Source: Streptomyces spectabilis (GTDB lineage Bacteria; Actinomycetota; Actinomycetes; Streptomycetales; Streptomycetaceae). Taken from it: a DNA stretch of 64,000 bases. Below are positions 9,650 through 21,904 of this stretch, piece after piece. Both the position numbers and the translations under genes were made by a program. Positions within the stretch are counted from its first letter, which is position 1, and every line of letters starts with the position of its first letter. The notes beneath the pieces were generated by a model. The model was given only the letters and a program-made list of their open reading frames with translations. It had not been told where the DNA came from and ran no database searches. The stretch spans positions 682,001 to 746,000 of the forward strand of contig NZ_CP023690.1 in NCBI RefSeq assembly GCF_008704795.1. Reading direction: 5' to 3'.

Positions 9650-11038
9650 TTAGGATTCACGGCTTTCGGAATGCGGCTCACCACTCGGGCGGCCGGGGTG
9701 TGCGGTGTATTCAGGAGTGGTGTCGTGCCGGGTCTTTCGCGTGTGCGTCTTCGGTGTGCGCAGTGCGCATCCCAGGACTCCGGCGGTCGCCGTCACCGCC
9801 GCGGCGATCACGAGCACGGCCCGCAGGCCGTGCTCGAAGGACGCGCGGACCGTGGCCGGGGCCGCCGCGGCCCGGGCGGGCAGGGCGTCGGGCAGACCGC
9901 TGCCCGCCACCGTGGTGAGCACCGGGCCGAGCAGCAGGATGCCCAGGACCGCGCCGAGTTGCATGGCCGTCTGCTGCACGCCGGAGGCGAATCCGGCCCA
10001 GCGGCCCGGCGCGCCGCCGACCACCGCGTCGGTGGTCACGATCAGTACGGGCGCGAGTCCCGCCCCGAGCAGGGCGAGCCAGGGCGCGCTCGCCCAGGCG
10101 TCCGCGCCGCAGCCGTGCGCAGCCAGGCCGAGGAACGCGAACGCGGTGACGGCCAGGCCCGCGACGGCCGGCACCCGGTGGCTCACGCGCGTCACGGCCC
10201 GGCCCGCGAGCGGCGACATGACGATCATGGCGAGGGTCAGCGGGAGCAGCCGGACGCCGGTCTGGGTCGCGCTCAGCCCGCGTACGCCCTGGAGGTAGAG
10301 CGTGAAGTAGAAGAGCGTGCCCGTCATCACCAACGAGGTGAGGAGCGTGAGGGCCACACCGGCGGACAGGGCGGCGGACCGGAACAGGGCCACCGGGAAG
10401 AGCGCCGGACGGAGGCCGCGCCCCGCCCGGCCCCGGCCCCCACGGCAGGCACCCGGCCGCGCCGGTGAGCGGCCCGCCCCGGTCGCCGCGCCCCGCAGCG
10501 CGACGAGGCCGATGGCGCAGGCCGCCGCCCCGACGGGCAGGTTCAGGAAGAACACGGAGCGCCAGCCGCCGGCTTCCACGAGGAACCCGGCCACGACCGG
10601 CCCCGCGGCCGTCGACGCGGACAGGGCCATGCCCCACACGCCGAGCGCGGTGCCGAGCCGCCCGCCGGGGAAGGCCGCGCGCAGCAGCCCGAGCGCCGAG
10701 GGCTGGAGCAGGGCGCCGCACGCTCCTTGCGCTGCCCGGAAGGCGATGAGCGACCCGGCGTCCGGGGAGAGCCCGATGGCGAGCGAGGACAGCGAGAAGC
10801 CGAGGACGCCCGCCATGAAGACCCACTTGTGCCCGCACCGGTCGGCGACCGCGCCCGCCGGGATCAGGGTGAGCGCGAGGACCAGGAGATAGCTGTTGGT
10901 CACCCACTCCAGTGCGGACAGACCCACGTTCAGGTCCGCGGCGATGGACGGGTTGGCGATGACCACGGCCGTGCTGTCGAGCGTCACGGTGACGGTGCCC
11001 AGTGAGACGGCGAGCAGGGTCGCCCACGGGTGCGGCAT
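9650..11038 (-). CDS. MFS exporter, DHA2 (EmrB/QacA) family
   Basis: A 462-residue major facilitator drug exporter with about 14 hydrophobic segments. The first loop motif GAVADRCGHKWVFMAG and the motif-C region WGMALSASTAAGPVVAGFL are typical of proton-driven DHA2 efflux pumps. The frame is open for another 2 kb upstream, but this continues over the divergent regulator, so the ATG at 11038 (preceded by GAAGAGGG) is the true start. A Gly/Arg-rich cytoplasmic loop at about residues 200-225 looks expanded. The natural role is export of the cluster product or self-resistance, with expression probably set by the divergent regulator. Confidence 0.87.
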   Translation of the reverse strand: MPHPWATLLAVSLGTVTVTLDSTAVVIANPSIAADLNVGLSALEWVTNSYLLVLALTLIPAGAVADRCGHKWVFMAGVLGFSLSSLAIGLSPDAGSLIAFRAAQGACGALLQPSALGLLRAAFPGGRLGTALGVWGMALSASTAAGPVVAGFLVEAGGWRSVFFLNLPVGAAACAIGLVALRGAATGAGRSPARPGACRGGRGRAGRGLRPALFPVALFRSAALSAGVALTLLTSLVMTGTLFYFTLYLQGVRGLSATQTGVRLLPLTLAMIVMSPLAGRAVTRVSHRVPAVAGLAVTAFAFLGLAAHGCGADAWASAPWLALLGAGLAPVLIVTTDAVVGGAPGRWAGFASGVQQTAMQLGAVLGILLLGPVLTTVAGSGLPDALPARAAAAPATVRASFEHGLRAVLVIAAAVTATAGVLGCALRTPKTHTRKTRHDTTPEYTAHPGRPSGEPHSESRES

Positions 11039-11344
11039 GGAGCCCTCTTCCACATCGGGGAACGGTCGGGGTGTTCGGGAGGAGTTCAGGAAAGGGAGGG
11101 CACCAGAGGATGGCCGTCGAGGCGGCGCGCGGCACGCGGGACCGCCCGCGCTGGCACGCGGACGCGCTTGCGGGTATAGGGCTCGGGGCGTGTCGGGGAG
11201 GCCGCTTTCGGTACCGAAGGACGGCGCCGCCCAACTCGCCGCGCGAAAGCTGTGGTTGACCCCGTAGCGCATGGGCGACGCATGCCGCGCCATAGTATGT
11301 GAACATGTGAAAGCGCGGTGCGGCCGCGATGCCTGGGAGGACTG
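11039..11344. other. Divergent intergenic region, exporter / LuxR-type regulator
   Basis: 306 nt without a gene between divergently transcribed genes, so it must hold both promoters. A TAGTAT hexamer at 11293-11298 resembles a -10 box for the + strand gene, and ATGTGAACAT nearby (about 11297-11306) is a short palindrome. No convincing -35 partner was found. Confidence 0.4.
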
Positions 11345-14170
<2,826 letters not shown>

Positions 14171-14180
14171 CGTACCCGGC

Positions 14181-14807
14181 TCAACGGCCGCGCTCCCCCG
14201 CCATCACCTGCCGCACCCGCCCCACGATCCGGCTGCGCATGGGGCCGATGGAGCCTCGGGGAATGCCGAGCTTCTCACTGATCACGTCGTAGCCGACCGG
14301 CGGATCGGCGAACAGCAGATGGATCAACTCCTGGTGCTGTCGCGGCAGCTGCCGCACCGCCGCGCGCACCAGCTCGCACTCGGCTGCCGCGACCGCGCTC
14401 TCCTCGGGATCGCCGCGGTCGCCGGGCACGGACGCGAACTCCCACGGCCCACCGACGGGGATGTCCCGCCGGGCCCGGCCGAGATGCCGCAGCGCCTCGC
14501 GCCTGGCCACCGTGGCCAGCCACGCGCGCAGCGTCAGCGCGGTGCGCAGGGTGTGCAGGTCCCTGCACACCCGCGACCACACGTGCTGGCACACGTCGTC
14601 GACATCGGCCTGCTGGAGCCTGTAGGAGCCCACGACGCGTCTGACCAGCGGCCCGAACCGGGCGTGCAGCTCCGCCCAGGCCCGCTCGTCACCGCCTCGG
14701 CAGGCACACACGAGGTCGGTGAAGTCGTCGCGGGAGAGAGCGGGCGCACCCCGGCCGGGGTCGAGTCGGCCACGGCGACGGGCTCCGGTGTCGGCGGATC
14801 GGGACAT
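14181..14807 (-). CDS. ECF-type RNA polymerase sigma factor
   Basis: A 208-residue sigma-70 family protein with only regions 2 and 4. Region 2 is DFTDLVCACRGGDERAWAEL through DDVCQHVWSRVCRD (about residues 30-95). Region 4 is LPRQHQELIHLLFADPPVGY followed by EKLGIPRGSIGPMRSRI. The C-terminal HTH matches the group with GSIGPMRSR recognition helices. ATG at 14807 is chosen, with GGAAGG 12 nt upstream; an in-frame ATG at 14831 has no ribosome site. It converges on the LuxR-type regulator with a 10-nt gap. No anti-sigma gene is adjacent. Confidence 0.8.
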   Translation of the reverse strand: MSRSADTGARRRGRLDPGRGAPALSRDDFTDLVCACRGGDERAWAELHARFGPLVRRVVGSYRLQQADVDDVCQHVWSRVCRDLHTLRTALTLRAWLATVARREALRHLGRARRDIPVGGPWEFASVPGDRGDPEESAVAAAECELVRAAVRQLPRQHQELIHLLFADPPVGYDVISEKLGIPRGSIGPMRSRIVGRVRQVMAGERGR

Positions 14808-15189
14808 GGCGTTGCTCAGCCTTCCCCTCATGCTGGGCCGTGCGCGCTCCCGGGGCCGGTACGCGCGCACTCCGGGGCGCGATCGGCCGCGCCCGGCGGG
14901 CGCGTTCGACGGTGTGACGAAGGAGCGGACATGGTGGTGATGTCTGGTGAAAAGGCACCCGCCGCGACCGAACGCGCCCCCCAGCCTCCGGTTTCCCTGC
15001 TGTCCCGGACGGCAAGGATGGGACCGAATTCCCCGCGAGGGCACTTCACCGCACTGACCGCCAGGTGCTCTTGCCTGGTATGAGCATGCCGGTCACCGCG
15101 CACGCGGCGCGTCCCGTCCCCGACGGATCCTGTGCGTACGACTACGGGTGCACGTCGAGGACCCGCATCCGACCGTCACCGGAGCCCAG
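14808..15189. other. Divergent intergenic region, sigma factor / histidine kinase
   Basis: 382 nt between divergent genes. It is GC-rich and should hold two promoters. No stable hairpin, tRNA or small gene was recognised, and open frames here have no family resemblance. Confidence 0.3.
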
Positions 15190-16401
15190 ATGCCCGACCT
15201 GCCCGCGCTTCGACAGCGCCTGTACCGGGCGTCGGCCCGCACCCAGGACATGGTCGTCGCCGCCGGGGTGACGCTCTTCGACGTCGTCGGCTCCTCCTGG
15301 ACGGAGTCGCGGGGGACGACCTTGGGCGGGCAGCTCGCGGTGGTCGCCGCCGCGCTCGTCTGTGCCGCCGCGCTCGTCTTCCGCCGCCGACGGCCCGTCG
15401 CGGTGTTCCTGGCCGTGATCGGGGGGATCCTGATCACCGACGTGCTCTACGCCCACACCAGCTTCTTGTACGACCCGACCACCGCGTCCGCGGTCGCGCT
15501 CTACACCGTCGCCGCGCACTGCCGGGCGGGCATCGCCTGGGCCGCCCTGGCGTGCCAGCTGGTCTTCTCCTCGCAGGCCGTCAACCTCATGCTGAGCGGA
15601 CGAGCGGCCGAGTCCCTGAAGCACCTCGTCTTCTACATGCTCGTCGACATCGCCGTGTGGGCCACCGGCCGCTGGGCCGCCTTCAGCCGCGCCACCGCCG
15701 CCGCCGACCGCCGTCTGCTGACCGCGGCCCGGGAGGCGGTGGTGGCCGAACGCGTCCGTACGGCACGGGAGTTGCACGACGTCGTCGCCAACGCGGTGAC
15801 CGTCATGGTGCTCCAGGCAGCCGGTGCGCGGCGCGTCGGCGACCGTGACCCCGAGCGGGTCGGCGAGGCGCTGCGGCGCATCGAGTCCCTCGGCACGACG
15901 GCGATGGCGGAGCTGCGGCACCTGCTGCTCGTGCTGCGCGCCGGCGAGCGGTCGCCGGAGGACGGACACTCCTTCTGCGTCGCCGACCTCGGCCCCCTGC
16001 TGGAGGCGGTGCGCCACGCCGGGCTCCGGGTGCGCCTGACGGAGAGCGGCTGCCCCGCACCTCTGGTCAAGGACGTCGGTCTGAACGCGTACCGGCTCGT
16101 CCAGGAGTCCCTGACCAACGCCGTCAAGCACGCCGGTGAGGGCAGCGCCGCCGAGGTGCGCCTGAACTGGGGCGAGCGCTTGCGCATCGAGGTCGTGGAC
16201 GACGGGCGGGGCACGCCGGTGACGTCCGGCGCCGCGCTGTCCACCGGCCACGGACTGCTCGGCATGCGCGAGCGGGTCGTCCTGAGCGGCGGGACGTTCA
16301 GCGCGGGCCCCACGTCCGACGGCGGCTTCCGCGTCGCCGCCTCGCTGCCGGTCGCCGCGCCCCGTCCCCGTACGTCCCCCGAAGGGAGTCACGACCGATG
16401 A
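15190..16401 (+). CDS. Two-component sensor histidine kinase (NarL type)
   Basis: A 403-residue membrane histidine kinase. About four hydrophobic segments in the first 150 residues are followed by a HisKA_3 dimerisation domain with the phospho-acceptor His196 in RTARELHDVVANAV, and an HATPase domain (QESLTNAVKHAG as N box, VVDDGRGTP as G1). It autophosphorylates and passes phosphate to the response regulator whose start overlaps its stop by 4 nt. The ATG at 15190 has CGGAG at proper spacing; a GTG 42 nt upstream is less likely. The stimulus is unknown. Confidence 0.88.
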   Translation: MPDLPALRQRLYRASARTQDMVVAAGVTLFDVVGSSWTESRGTTLGGQLAVVAAALVCAAALVFRRRRPVAVFLAVIGGILITDVLYAHTSFLYDPTTASAVALYTVAAHCRAGIAWAALACQLVFSSQAVNLMLSGRAAESLKHLVFYMLVDIAVWATGRWAAFSRATAAADRRLLTAAREAVVAERVRTARELHDVVANAVTVMVLQAAGARRVGDRDPERVGEALRRIESLGTTAMAELRHLLLVLRAGERSPEDGHSFCVADLGPLLEAVRHAGLRVRLTESGCPAPLVKDVGLNAYRLVQESLTNAVKHAGEGSAAEVRLNWGERLRIEVVDDGRGTPVTSGAALSTGHGLLGMRERVVLSGGTFSAGPTSDGGFRVAASLPVAAPRPRTSPEGSHDR

Positions 16402-17105
16402 TCCGCGTACTGCTCGCCGACGATCAGCCCATGGTCCGCTCGGGTCTCGGCATGATCCTGGAGTGCGAGAGCGACATCGAGGTGGTCGGCGAGGCCGGGG
16501 ACGGCGCCGAGGCCGTCGAGCTCGCCCGCAGGCTGCGGCCCGCCCTGGTGGTGATGGACGTACGGATGCCGCGCACCAACGGCGTCGAGGCCACCCGGCA
16601 GATCACCGCGGACTCGTTTCCCGCCGAACGCGACACCCTCACCCGCGTCCTGGTCCTGACGACGTACAACGTCAGCGAGGCGGTCTACGAGGCCCTGCGG
16701 GCGGGAGCGTCCGGCTTCCTGCTCAAGGACGCGGCACCCGGCGAACTGGTGCGTGCCGTACGGGCGTTGGCCGACGGCGACGCCTGGCTCGACCCGGCCG
16801 TGACCGCGGACCTGCTGGCGGAGTTCGCCTCCCGGCCCGAGCGGCAGCTGCCCGCCCCCGAGGAGCTGGCCGCGCTCACCGAGCGCGAGCGCGAGGTGCT
16901 GTGCCTGATCGCCCACGGACTGTCGAACACGGAGATCGCCGCCCATCTGGTCATCGGCGAAGCGACGGTGAAGACCCACGTCGGGCGGATCCTGATGAAG
17001 CTCGCGCTGCGGGACCGGGCCCAGGCCGTCGCCACGGCCTATCAGTGCGGTCTCGTCCTGCCGGGCACGGCACCGCCCGCGCCGCCGGGGGCCTTCGCGG
17101 GGTGA
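16398..17105 (+). CDS. NarL/LuxR-family response regulator
   Basis: A 235-residue response regulator. The receiver domain has the acidic pocket (LADDQ), phospho-acceptor Asp54 in VVMDVRMPR, and Lys in FLLKDAAP. The C-terminal LuxR HTH is LTEREREVLCLIAHGLSNTE and ATVKTHVGRIL. It is the cognate partner of the overlapping kinase. Its targets may include the oxidoreductases encoded just downstream on the opposite strand or the secreted proteins further on; this cannot be read from the sequence. Confidence 0.9.
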   Translation: MIRVLLADDQPMVRSGLGMILECESDIEVVGEAGDGAEAVELARRLRPALVVMDVRMPRTNGVEATRQITADSFPAERDTLTRVLVLTTYNVSEAVYEALRAGASGFLLKDAAPGELVRAVRALADGDAWLDPAVTADLLAEFASRPERQLPAPEELAALTEREREVLCLIAHGLSNTEIAAHLVIGEATVKTHVGRILMKLALRDRAQAVATAYQCGLVLPGTAPPAPPGAFAG

Positions 17106-17127
17106 GGGACCAGCCCCTCGCGTCCCG

Positions 17128-18942
17128 TCAGGGGCGGGTGGCGCACTCCACCGCCCGCTGGGCGTCGGCGACGGCACGCGAGGGGGCGCCCGGAGCGGCG
17201 ACGTAGTGGTTGTAGTAGCTCGACCCCTCGGCCAGCGGGCCCAGGACGAACAGCCGGTGCTGCACCCGCCCGTCCCCGCCCACCGGCCGCCCCACCCGGG
17301 TGACGTCCGCGCCCAGGACGAGATCGCCCGCGAGTCGGCAGCGCAGCCGCCCCTTGTCGCGCAGGGAGCGGATCACGGGGTTGAGCGAGGAGAGGACGGC
17401 CGGGGCCGCCGTCCGCGCGGCGACCAGGTGGTCGGCGTGGACCACGGCGGGCACGGCGAGCTCCGTGGAGGTGATCTCCCAGGAGCGCGCCCCGGCGTGC
17501 CAGCCGACGCGGGCCGCGGGGCCCGGGCCCGGCCGGGCGACGCCCGCCGCCAGGAGGGCGAGGAGTTCGGCGTTCCGCTCCGGCTGCGGGCCGATGACGG
17601 TACGGCTGACAGCCGCGGCGAAGGAGCCGAAGAAGTACCGTGTCGACTCCGCGGTGAGGCCGGGCTCGTCCACCGTGCGGCGCAGCTCCTCGCGCAGGTC
17701 GCCGAGCGCTTCCAGGGAGTACTTCAACGGGCTGCCGTCGAGGCCGAGTTCGGCCTCCCGCAGATCGTCGCCGAGGTAGTGGGCGTACCAGGTGCGGTAG
17801 TGGTGGTAAGAGGCCAGGCGGTGGCGCGGGATCGTGCCGCGCACCAGCTCGCCGAGGAAGCCGTCCCCCAGGCCGCCGGGGTCCTTGCCCAGGGCGATGG
17901 CCCGTGCGGCGTACCGGTGGCGCATCTCGCGCTCGACCAGGGGCAGGACGTCCCGGCGGAAGTCCAGGGCGCGGCCGGTGCACAGGGACCGCAGCCGTTG
18001 CACGGCGCAGAACGTGAGGTGCGCGGCGTCGGTCGGGGGCCGGGCGGAGGGCTTGGGACGCGCCCGGGCGGGCAGCCCGCTGCGGCTGAGCAGCACCAGC
18101 GCGGGTTCGCGGCCGCTCGGCAGATAGCGCAGGCAGCCGACGCCGTCCCGGACGTAACGCCCGCCCCGGCCCACGGTGACCGCGGCCACCACGTCGGCGC
18201 AGGTGAGGCCCGCCCCCAGCAGGCCCACCGTGGCGCCGGGCGGGATGCCGTCCAGGCTGCCGGGCAGGGGGTAGGGGTCGGCGATCCAGTGCCCGGTCGT
18301 GGTGTCGGCGCCGCCGGGTGCGGGCATCGGCACGGCGCCCGTGTGTCCGACGGCGAGCACGACGTGTGCCACGCCAAGGACGCCGCCGTTGTTCAGGACC
18401 ACCCGCTCCCCGCCGCGGTGCACGGCCGGTACGACGTCCACGGCCGTGGCCCGGTGGTGCAGGACGCGCAGCCCCGCGGGGGCGGCCGCCACGATGGTCT
18501 GCGCCGCCCACGCCAGGTACTCGCCGAGCATCGCGCGGGGCAGGTGGTGGTCGGGCCGCACGGGGGTCTCGTCGCCGGTGGGTTCACGGACCGTCAGGCC
18601 GCGCCCGCGGGCCCATGCGTACAGCGAGGGGCCCGCCACTCCCCCGCCGTCGACCATGTGCGGGTCGGTGAAGGCGGTCAGCCGGTCGGCGGGGGTGTGC
18701 AGTCGCAGGTAGTCGGGTTGGCCCCGGTGGTGGACGCCCACACCGAGCGGACCGGGTTCGATCACGTGCACGGTGCCGCGAAGCCCGTGCGTGCGGGCGC
18801 GGTGCACCAGCCGCTCCAGGACGTTGAGTCCGCGCGGTCCGCATCCGACGAGGGCGACGGACACGTCGTCGGTGCCGGTCGAGGCCGTGGCCTGGTGGTC
18901 GTACGCGAGCACGCTGTCGGGGACGGCATGGGACGCGGTCAT
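17128..18942 (-). CDS. FAD/NAD(P)-binding oxidoreductase, paralogue 1
   Basis: A 604-residue flavoprotein-like enzyme. An N-terminal Rossmann motif VALVGCGPRGLNVLERL (about residues 30-46) and a second one near VGLLGAGLTCADVVA indicate FAD and NAD(P) binding, as in lysine/ornithine N-monooxygenase-like and NAD_binding_9 families. LRLHTPADRLTAFTDP follows the first motif in a position typical of these proteins. Substrate is unknown. It lies 84 nt downstream of a related gene on the same strand, and the two proteins share architecture though they are clearly diverged. No signal peptide is seen, so it should act in the cytosol. Confidence 0.68.
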   Translation of the reverse strand: MTASHAVPDSVLAYDHQATASTGTDDVSVALVGCGPRGLNVLERLVHRARTHGLRGTVHVIEPGPLGVGVHHRGQPDYLRLHTPADRLTAFTDPHMVDGGGVAGPSLYAWARGRGLTVREPTGDETPVRPDHHLPRAMLGEYLAWAAQTIVAAAPAGLRVLHHRATAVDVVPAVHRGGERVVLNNGGVLGVAHVVLAVGHTGAVPMPAPGGADTTTGHWIADPYPLPGSLDGIPPGATVGLLGAGLTCADVVAAVTVGRGGRYVRDGVGCLRYLPSGREPALVLLSRSGLPARARPKPSARPPTDAAHLTFCAVQRLRSLCTGRALDFRRDVLPLVEREMRHRYAARAIALGKDPGGLGDGFLGELVRGTIPRHRLASYHHYRTWYAHYLGDDLREAELGLDGSPLKYSLEALGDLREELRRTVDEPGLTAESTRYFFGSFAAAVSRTVIGPQPERNAELLALLAAGVARPGPGPAARVGWHAGARSWEITSTELAVPAVVHADHLVAARTAAPAVLSSLNPVIRSLRDKGRLRCRLAGDLVLGADVTRVGRPVGGDGRVQHRLFVLGPLAEGSSYYNHYVAAPGAPSRAVADAQRAVECATRP

Positions 18943-19026
18943 GGGCAGGCTCCTGAGCGGTGTTGAGGGCGGGCCGCGGTGGGCGAAGGGCTGTTCAGGG
19001 ACGTGGCGCGGGCATGCCGTCCGCGG

Positions 19027-20523
19027 TCAGGCCACGGGCTCCTCGGCCGCGCCGGGGGCCGCGGCGAGCAGCGCGTCGGTGATCCGGTCCGCGTGCCGGG
19101 AGATCACCTCAAGGGGACCGGTGTGGTAGAAGGTGCCCGCGGTGAGGTCGCCGAGCGCGTGGAGCCGGGCCTGTGCGGCCCCGTCGGCGGTGAGGACGCG
19201 GTGGGTCGCGGCGTCGACGCGGATGCCGCCGAAGGGGTGCGGCGTCGCGGCGCCCTGGTCGACGAGGTCGGACACCAGCGGCCGGGCCTCGGGGCCGGGG
19301 AGGCCGACGCTCTGCCGGGCCGCGCCGACCACGGCGTCGAACGTGTACCGCTGCCCGTGCGCGTCCAGGACGAAGCCGCCGCCGGGCCGCGCGCGGACGT
19401 CCTGGATCCCGGAGCGCACGGTGAGTTGGCCGTCGTCCATCATGTCGAGCAGGGCGACCGCGGTGAGCGGCGGCATGGGGTGGCATTCGCTCTGGAAGAC
19501 GTGGTGCAGACCGCGCAGATAGCGGCGCTTCTCCGCGTCGGGCAGCAACTGCCAGAGGGGCTCGGCGAGTCGGTTCGCCGCGGTGGTGAGGATGCGCTGC
19601 CAGGGAGCGCCGGTCTCCGCCTCCCGGAACTGGTACATGAGGCGGGCGCGTGCGTCGTAACCAGGGCGGACGCGCTCCATGGCCTCCTGCCGGGTGACGC
19701 CCGCGCGGTCGAGTTCCGTCAGGAGCAGACCGCCCAGCGTCTCCAGGCTCGGTCCGCCCGCGCGCTCGCGCGCCCGGGCGAGGGCCTCCGGGGTGAGGCA
19801 GGCCAGGTCCCACCTGCCCCGGCTGACCCGCACGGCGGGCAGCAGGCCACGGCGGGAGGCCATGGCGATGTCCCCCTCGTGACCGGCGTCGCGCAGCGCG
19901 AGCACCGTGTCCACGGCCGTGAGGCCGGTGCCGATGACGAGGACGCGGGCGCGCGGGTGCAGCCGCGTGACCGTGTCGGTCAGCGGATAGGGGTCGCGGT
20001 GGTACTGCGGCGCGCCTTCGAGGCCGTACACCTGGGCGGGCTCGCCGCCGCCCACGCACAGCACGACGCGGTCGTACGCGGCCCGCTGACCGTCGGCCGT
20101 CTCGACGAGGACGTCCGTGGCGCTCGGCCTGACCCGCTGCACGGACTGCCGCTCCACGCGCACGCTTCCGCTGTGGCAGGCGTGGTCCAGGCAGTCGGCG
20201 AGGTACTCGCCGAAGACCCAGCGCGGCAGGAACGAGTCGGCGTCGGCGTGCGCGAAGCCCGTGCCCATTCCGGCCGGAGTCGTGTGCAGCCAGTCGAGGA
20301 AGTGCCCGGGCTCGTCGGCTCGGATCGACGTGACGCCGGTCCGGGTGTTGATGAACGCGCAGCCCAGGTCGGCCCGGTAGGCACGGCCCGGCCCCGGGCG
20401 CGGCCCCGATTCGTAGACCACGACGTCCAGGTGCTCCGGGTCGAGGACCCGTCCGAGCAGACCGTCGATGAGACTTACCGCTGCGGCTCCGCCGCCGATC
20501 AGCGCAATGCGCACGCCAAACAC
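19027..20523 (-). CDS. FAD/NAD(P)-binding oxidoreductase, paralogue 2
   Basis: A 498-residue flavoprotein with RIALIGGGAAAVSLIDGLL at the N terminus (FAD dinucleotide fold) and RVLVIGTGLTAVDTVLAL in the middle (NAD(P) site). It has the same domain order as its downstream neighbour and probably arose from an old duplication. A GTG at 20523 is chosen because the dinucleotide motif then starts within 15 residues; a second GTG three codons later is equally possible. The open frame upstream to 20757 has no family likeness. It could be a hydroxylase or dehydrogenase in the nearby pathway; function unproven. Confidence 0.7.
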   Translation of the reverse strand: MFGVRIALIGGGAAAVSLIDGLLGRVLDPEHLDVVVYESGPRPGPGRAYRADLGCAFINTRTGVTSIRADEPGHFLDWLHTTPAGMGTGFAHADADSFLPRWVFGEYLADCLDHACHSGSVRVERQSVQRVRPSATDVLVETADGQRAAYDRVVLCVGGGEPAQVYGLEGAPQYHRDPYPLTDTVTRLHPRARVLVIGTGLTAVDTVLALRDAGHEGDIAMASRRGLLPAVRVSRGRWDLACLTPEALARARERAGGPSLETLGGLLLTELDRAGVTRQEAMERVRPGYDARARLMYQFREAETGAPWQRILTTAANRLAEPLWQLLPDAEKRRYLRGLHHVFQSECHPMPPLTAVALLDMMDDGQLTVRSGIQDVRARPGGGFVLDAHGQRYTFDAVVGAARQSVGLPGPEARPLVSDLVDQGAATPHPFGGIRVDAATHRVLTADGAAQARLHALGDLTAGTFYHTGPLEVISRHADRITDALLAAAPGAAEEPVA

Positions 20524-20831
20524 CCGCCCCGTTCCCGATGTGGCTGAAGAGGACCTCTCCGCGAAGAGCCCGTGAAGAGCCCGCGAAGAGTGCTGCCGCA
20601 CTCGTTTCGCCGCGTCTGTCGACGTCGGGCGATCCGGTCGGCCGCTCACATACACAAGGACCCGGACGGAGCTCCTCCGGATACAGTCCGGCGGAATTCG
20701 GTCCGGATTCCTCGGCGTCGCCCCCGCCGGACGAACACCGGATCGTCTGTGCGACATCTGTTCACGAGTGGGGAACGCCCCTAGGCTGAGCGGCCTTCAC
20801 GCTCTGGGGGTCTCGTGATCTGGGGGGTCTC
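20524..20831. other. Divergent intergenic region with two short repeats
   Basis: 308 nt between the oxidoreductase and the secreted-protein operon. It contains an 11-nt tandem repeat (about 2.7 copies of a GAAGAGCCC-type unit) at 20561-20590. A near-duplicate of TGGGGGTCTCGTGA occurs at 20805-20818 and 20821-20835, and the second copy provides the ribosome site and GTG of the next gene. Promoters for both directions are expected here but no clear boxes were found. Confidence 0.5.
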
Positions 20832-21902
20832 GTGAACGGTCTCCGTGCGGTCGTGGTCTGTCTGCTCCTCGCGTGTGCCGCGGCGGTGTCCCCGGCCGCG
20901 GCCGGCGCGCCACCCGCGGCTGTGCGGCCCGGCTGGTCGGACGTGCCGGTGCCGACGGCGTCCCCGCCGGTGACCGCGGCCGACATCGCTGCCCGCGGAC
21001 CGCGCGAGGCGTGGGCGACCGCGTACGAGCAGGCCTCCGACGGGCTGCGGCCGTTGCTGTACCGGTGGGACGGCACGGCGTGGAGCCGGGACAGCTCCTT
21101 CCCGGGCGCCGGTGAGCCCGGCTGGCTCCGCGAGATGCAGTTCGTCGGCGACGAGATGTGGGCCCTGCACAACCGCGCCGGGGAGGGCGAGATCGTACGC
21201 CGGTCGGCGGAGGGGAAGTGGAGCACCGTCCCACTGCCGCAGACCCTGTGGACCTACCAGGACTTCACCGCCGTACCGGGTGCCGCGTGGGTGGTCGGTG
21301 AGGACTCCACCGGCCTCAAGGTGCTGCACTACGACGGCTCCCGCTGGACCGAGCAGTCCACCCCGCAGGGCGTGCTGTACCTGATGGGCATCACCGCGCG
21401 CACCGCCGACGACGTCTGGGCCTGGGCCAGCACCACCACCGGGACCACCGTCCTGCGCTGGGACGGCACGGCGTGGCGGGACGCGAAGGTGCCGCTGCCG
21501 AAGAACGGCAACGTGCACACCATCCTGCTCGAACCCTCCGGCCGGGCCACGCTCGGCGGCGGCCAGTACACCGACGGCGTGTCCCGTACCTATCTGATGA
21601 CCTGGAACGGGCAGGCCTGGCGCACCACCTATCCACCGCTGGGCGACACCTACACCGAGGGCATGGTGCGCGGCCCGGACGGCGCGCTGTGGCTGCCGTT
21701 GCGCAGCGACCGCGCGTTCCAGTCGAAGTACGCACGGGTGGACGGCGCCCGCACCACCTTCTCCTACGGTCCGGAGCGTACGAACGCGATCGCCGTCAAG
21801 CCGCGGGCGCTGGCGAGGGCCGGGTCCTCCCTGCTGTCCTTCGGGACCGTCGAGATCTACGGCTCGAAACCGAACCTGATGAGCGAACGGCGGGGAGGCT
21901 GA
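20832..21902 (+). CDS. Secreted propeller-like repeat protein 1
   Basis: A 356-residue exported protein. It begins with a Sec signal peptide (hydrophobic VVVCLLLACAAAV, cleavage near the AAAGAP region). The mature part has repeats centred on RWDGTAW (about residues 79-84 and again near 210), ADDVWAW and WNGQAWR. This kind of WD/Kelch-like spacing suggests a beta-propeller. The GTG start sits in a duplicated GGGGGTCTCGTGA element. It lies 2 nt before a paralogous gene and is surely cotranscribed. No enzyme motif was seen; a surface-binding role is likely. No Cys pairs or anchor motif are evident. Confidence 0.65.
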   Translation: MNGLRAVVVCLLLACAAAVSPAAAGAPPAAVRPGWSDVPVPTASPPVTAADIAARGPREAWATAYEQASDGLRPLLYRWDGTAWSRDSSFPGAGEPGWLREMQFVGDEMWALHNRAGEGEIVRRSAEGKWSTVPLPQTLWTYQDFTAVPGAAWVVGEDSTGLKVLHYDGSRWTEQSTPQGVLYLMGITARTADDVWAWASTTTGTTVLRWDGTAWRDAKVPLPKNGNVHTILLEPSGRATLGGGQYTDGVSRTYLMTWNGQAWRTTYPPLGDTYTEGMVRGPDGALWLPLRSDRAFQSKYARVDGARTTFSYGPERTNAIAVKPRALARAGSSLLSFGTVEIYGSKPNLMSERRGG

Positions 21903-21904
21903 CC

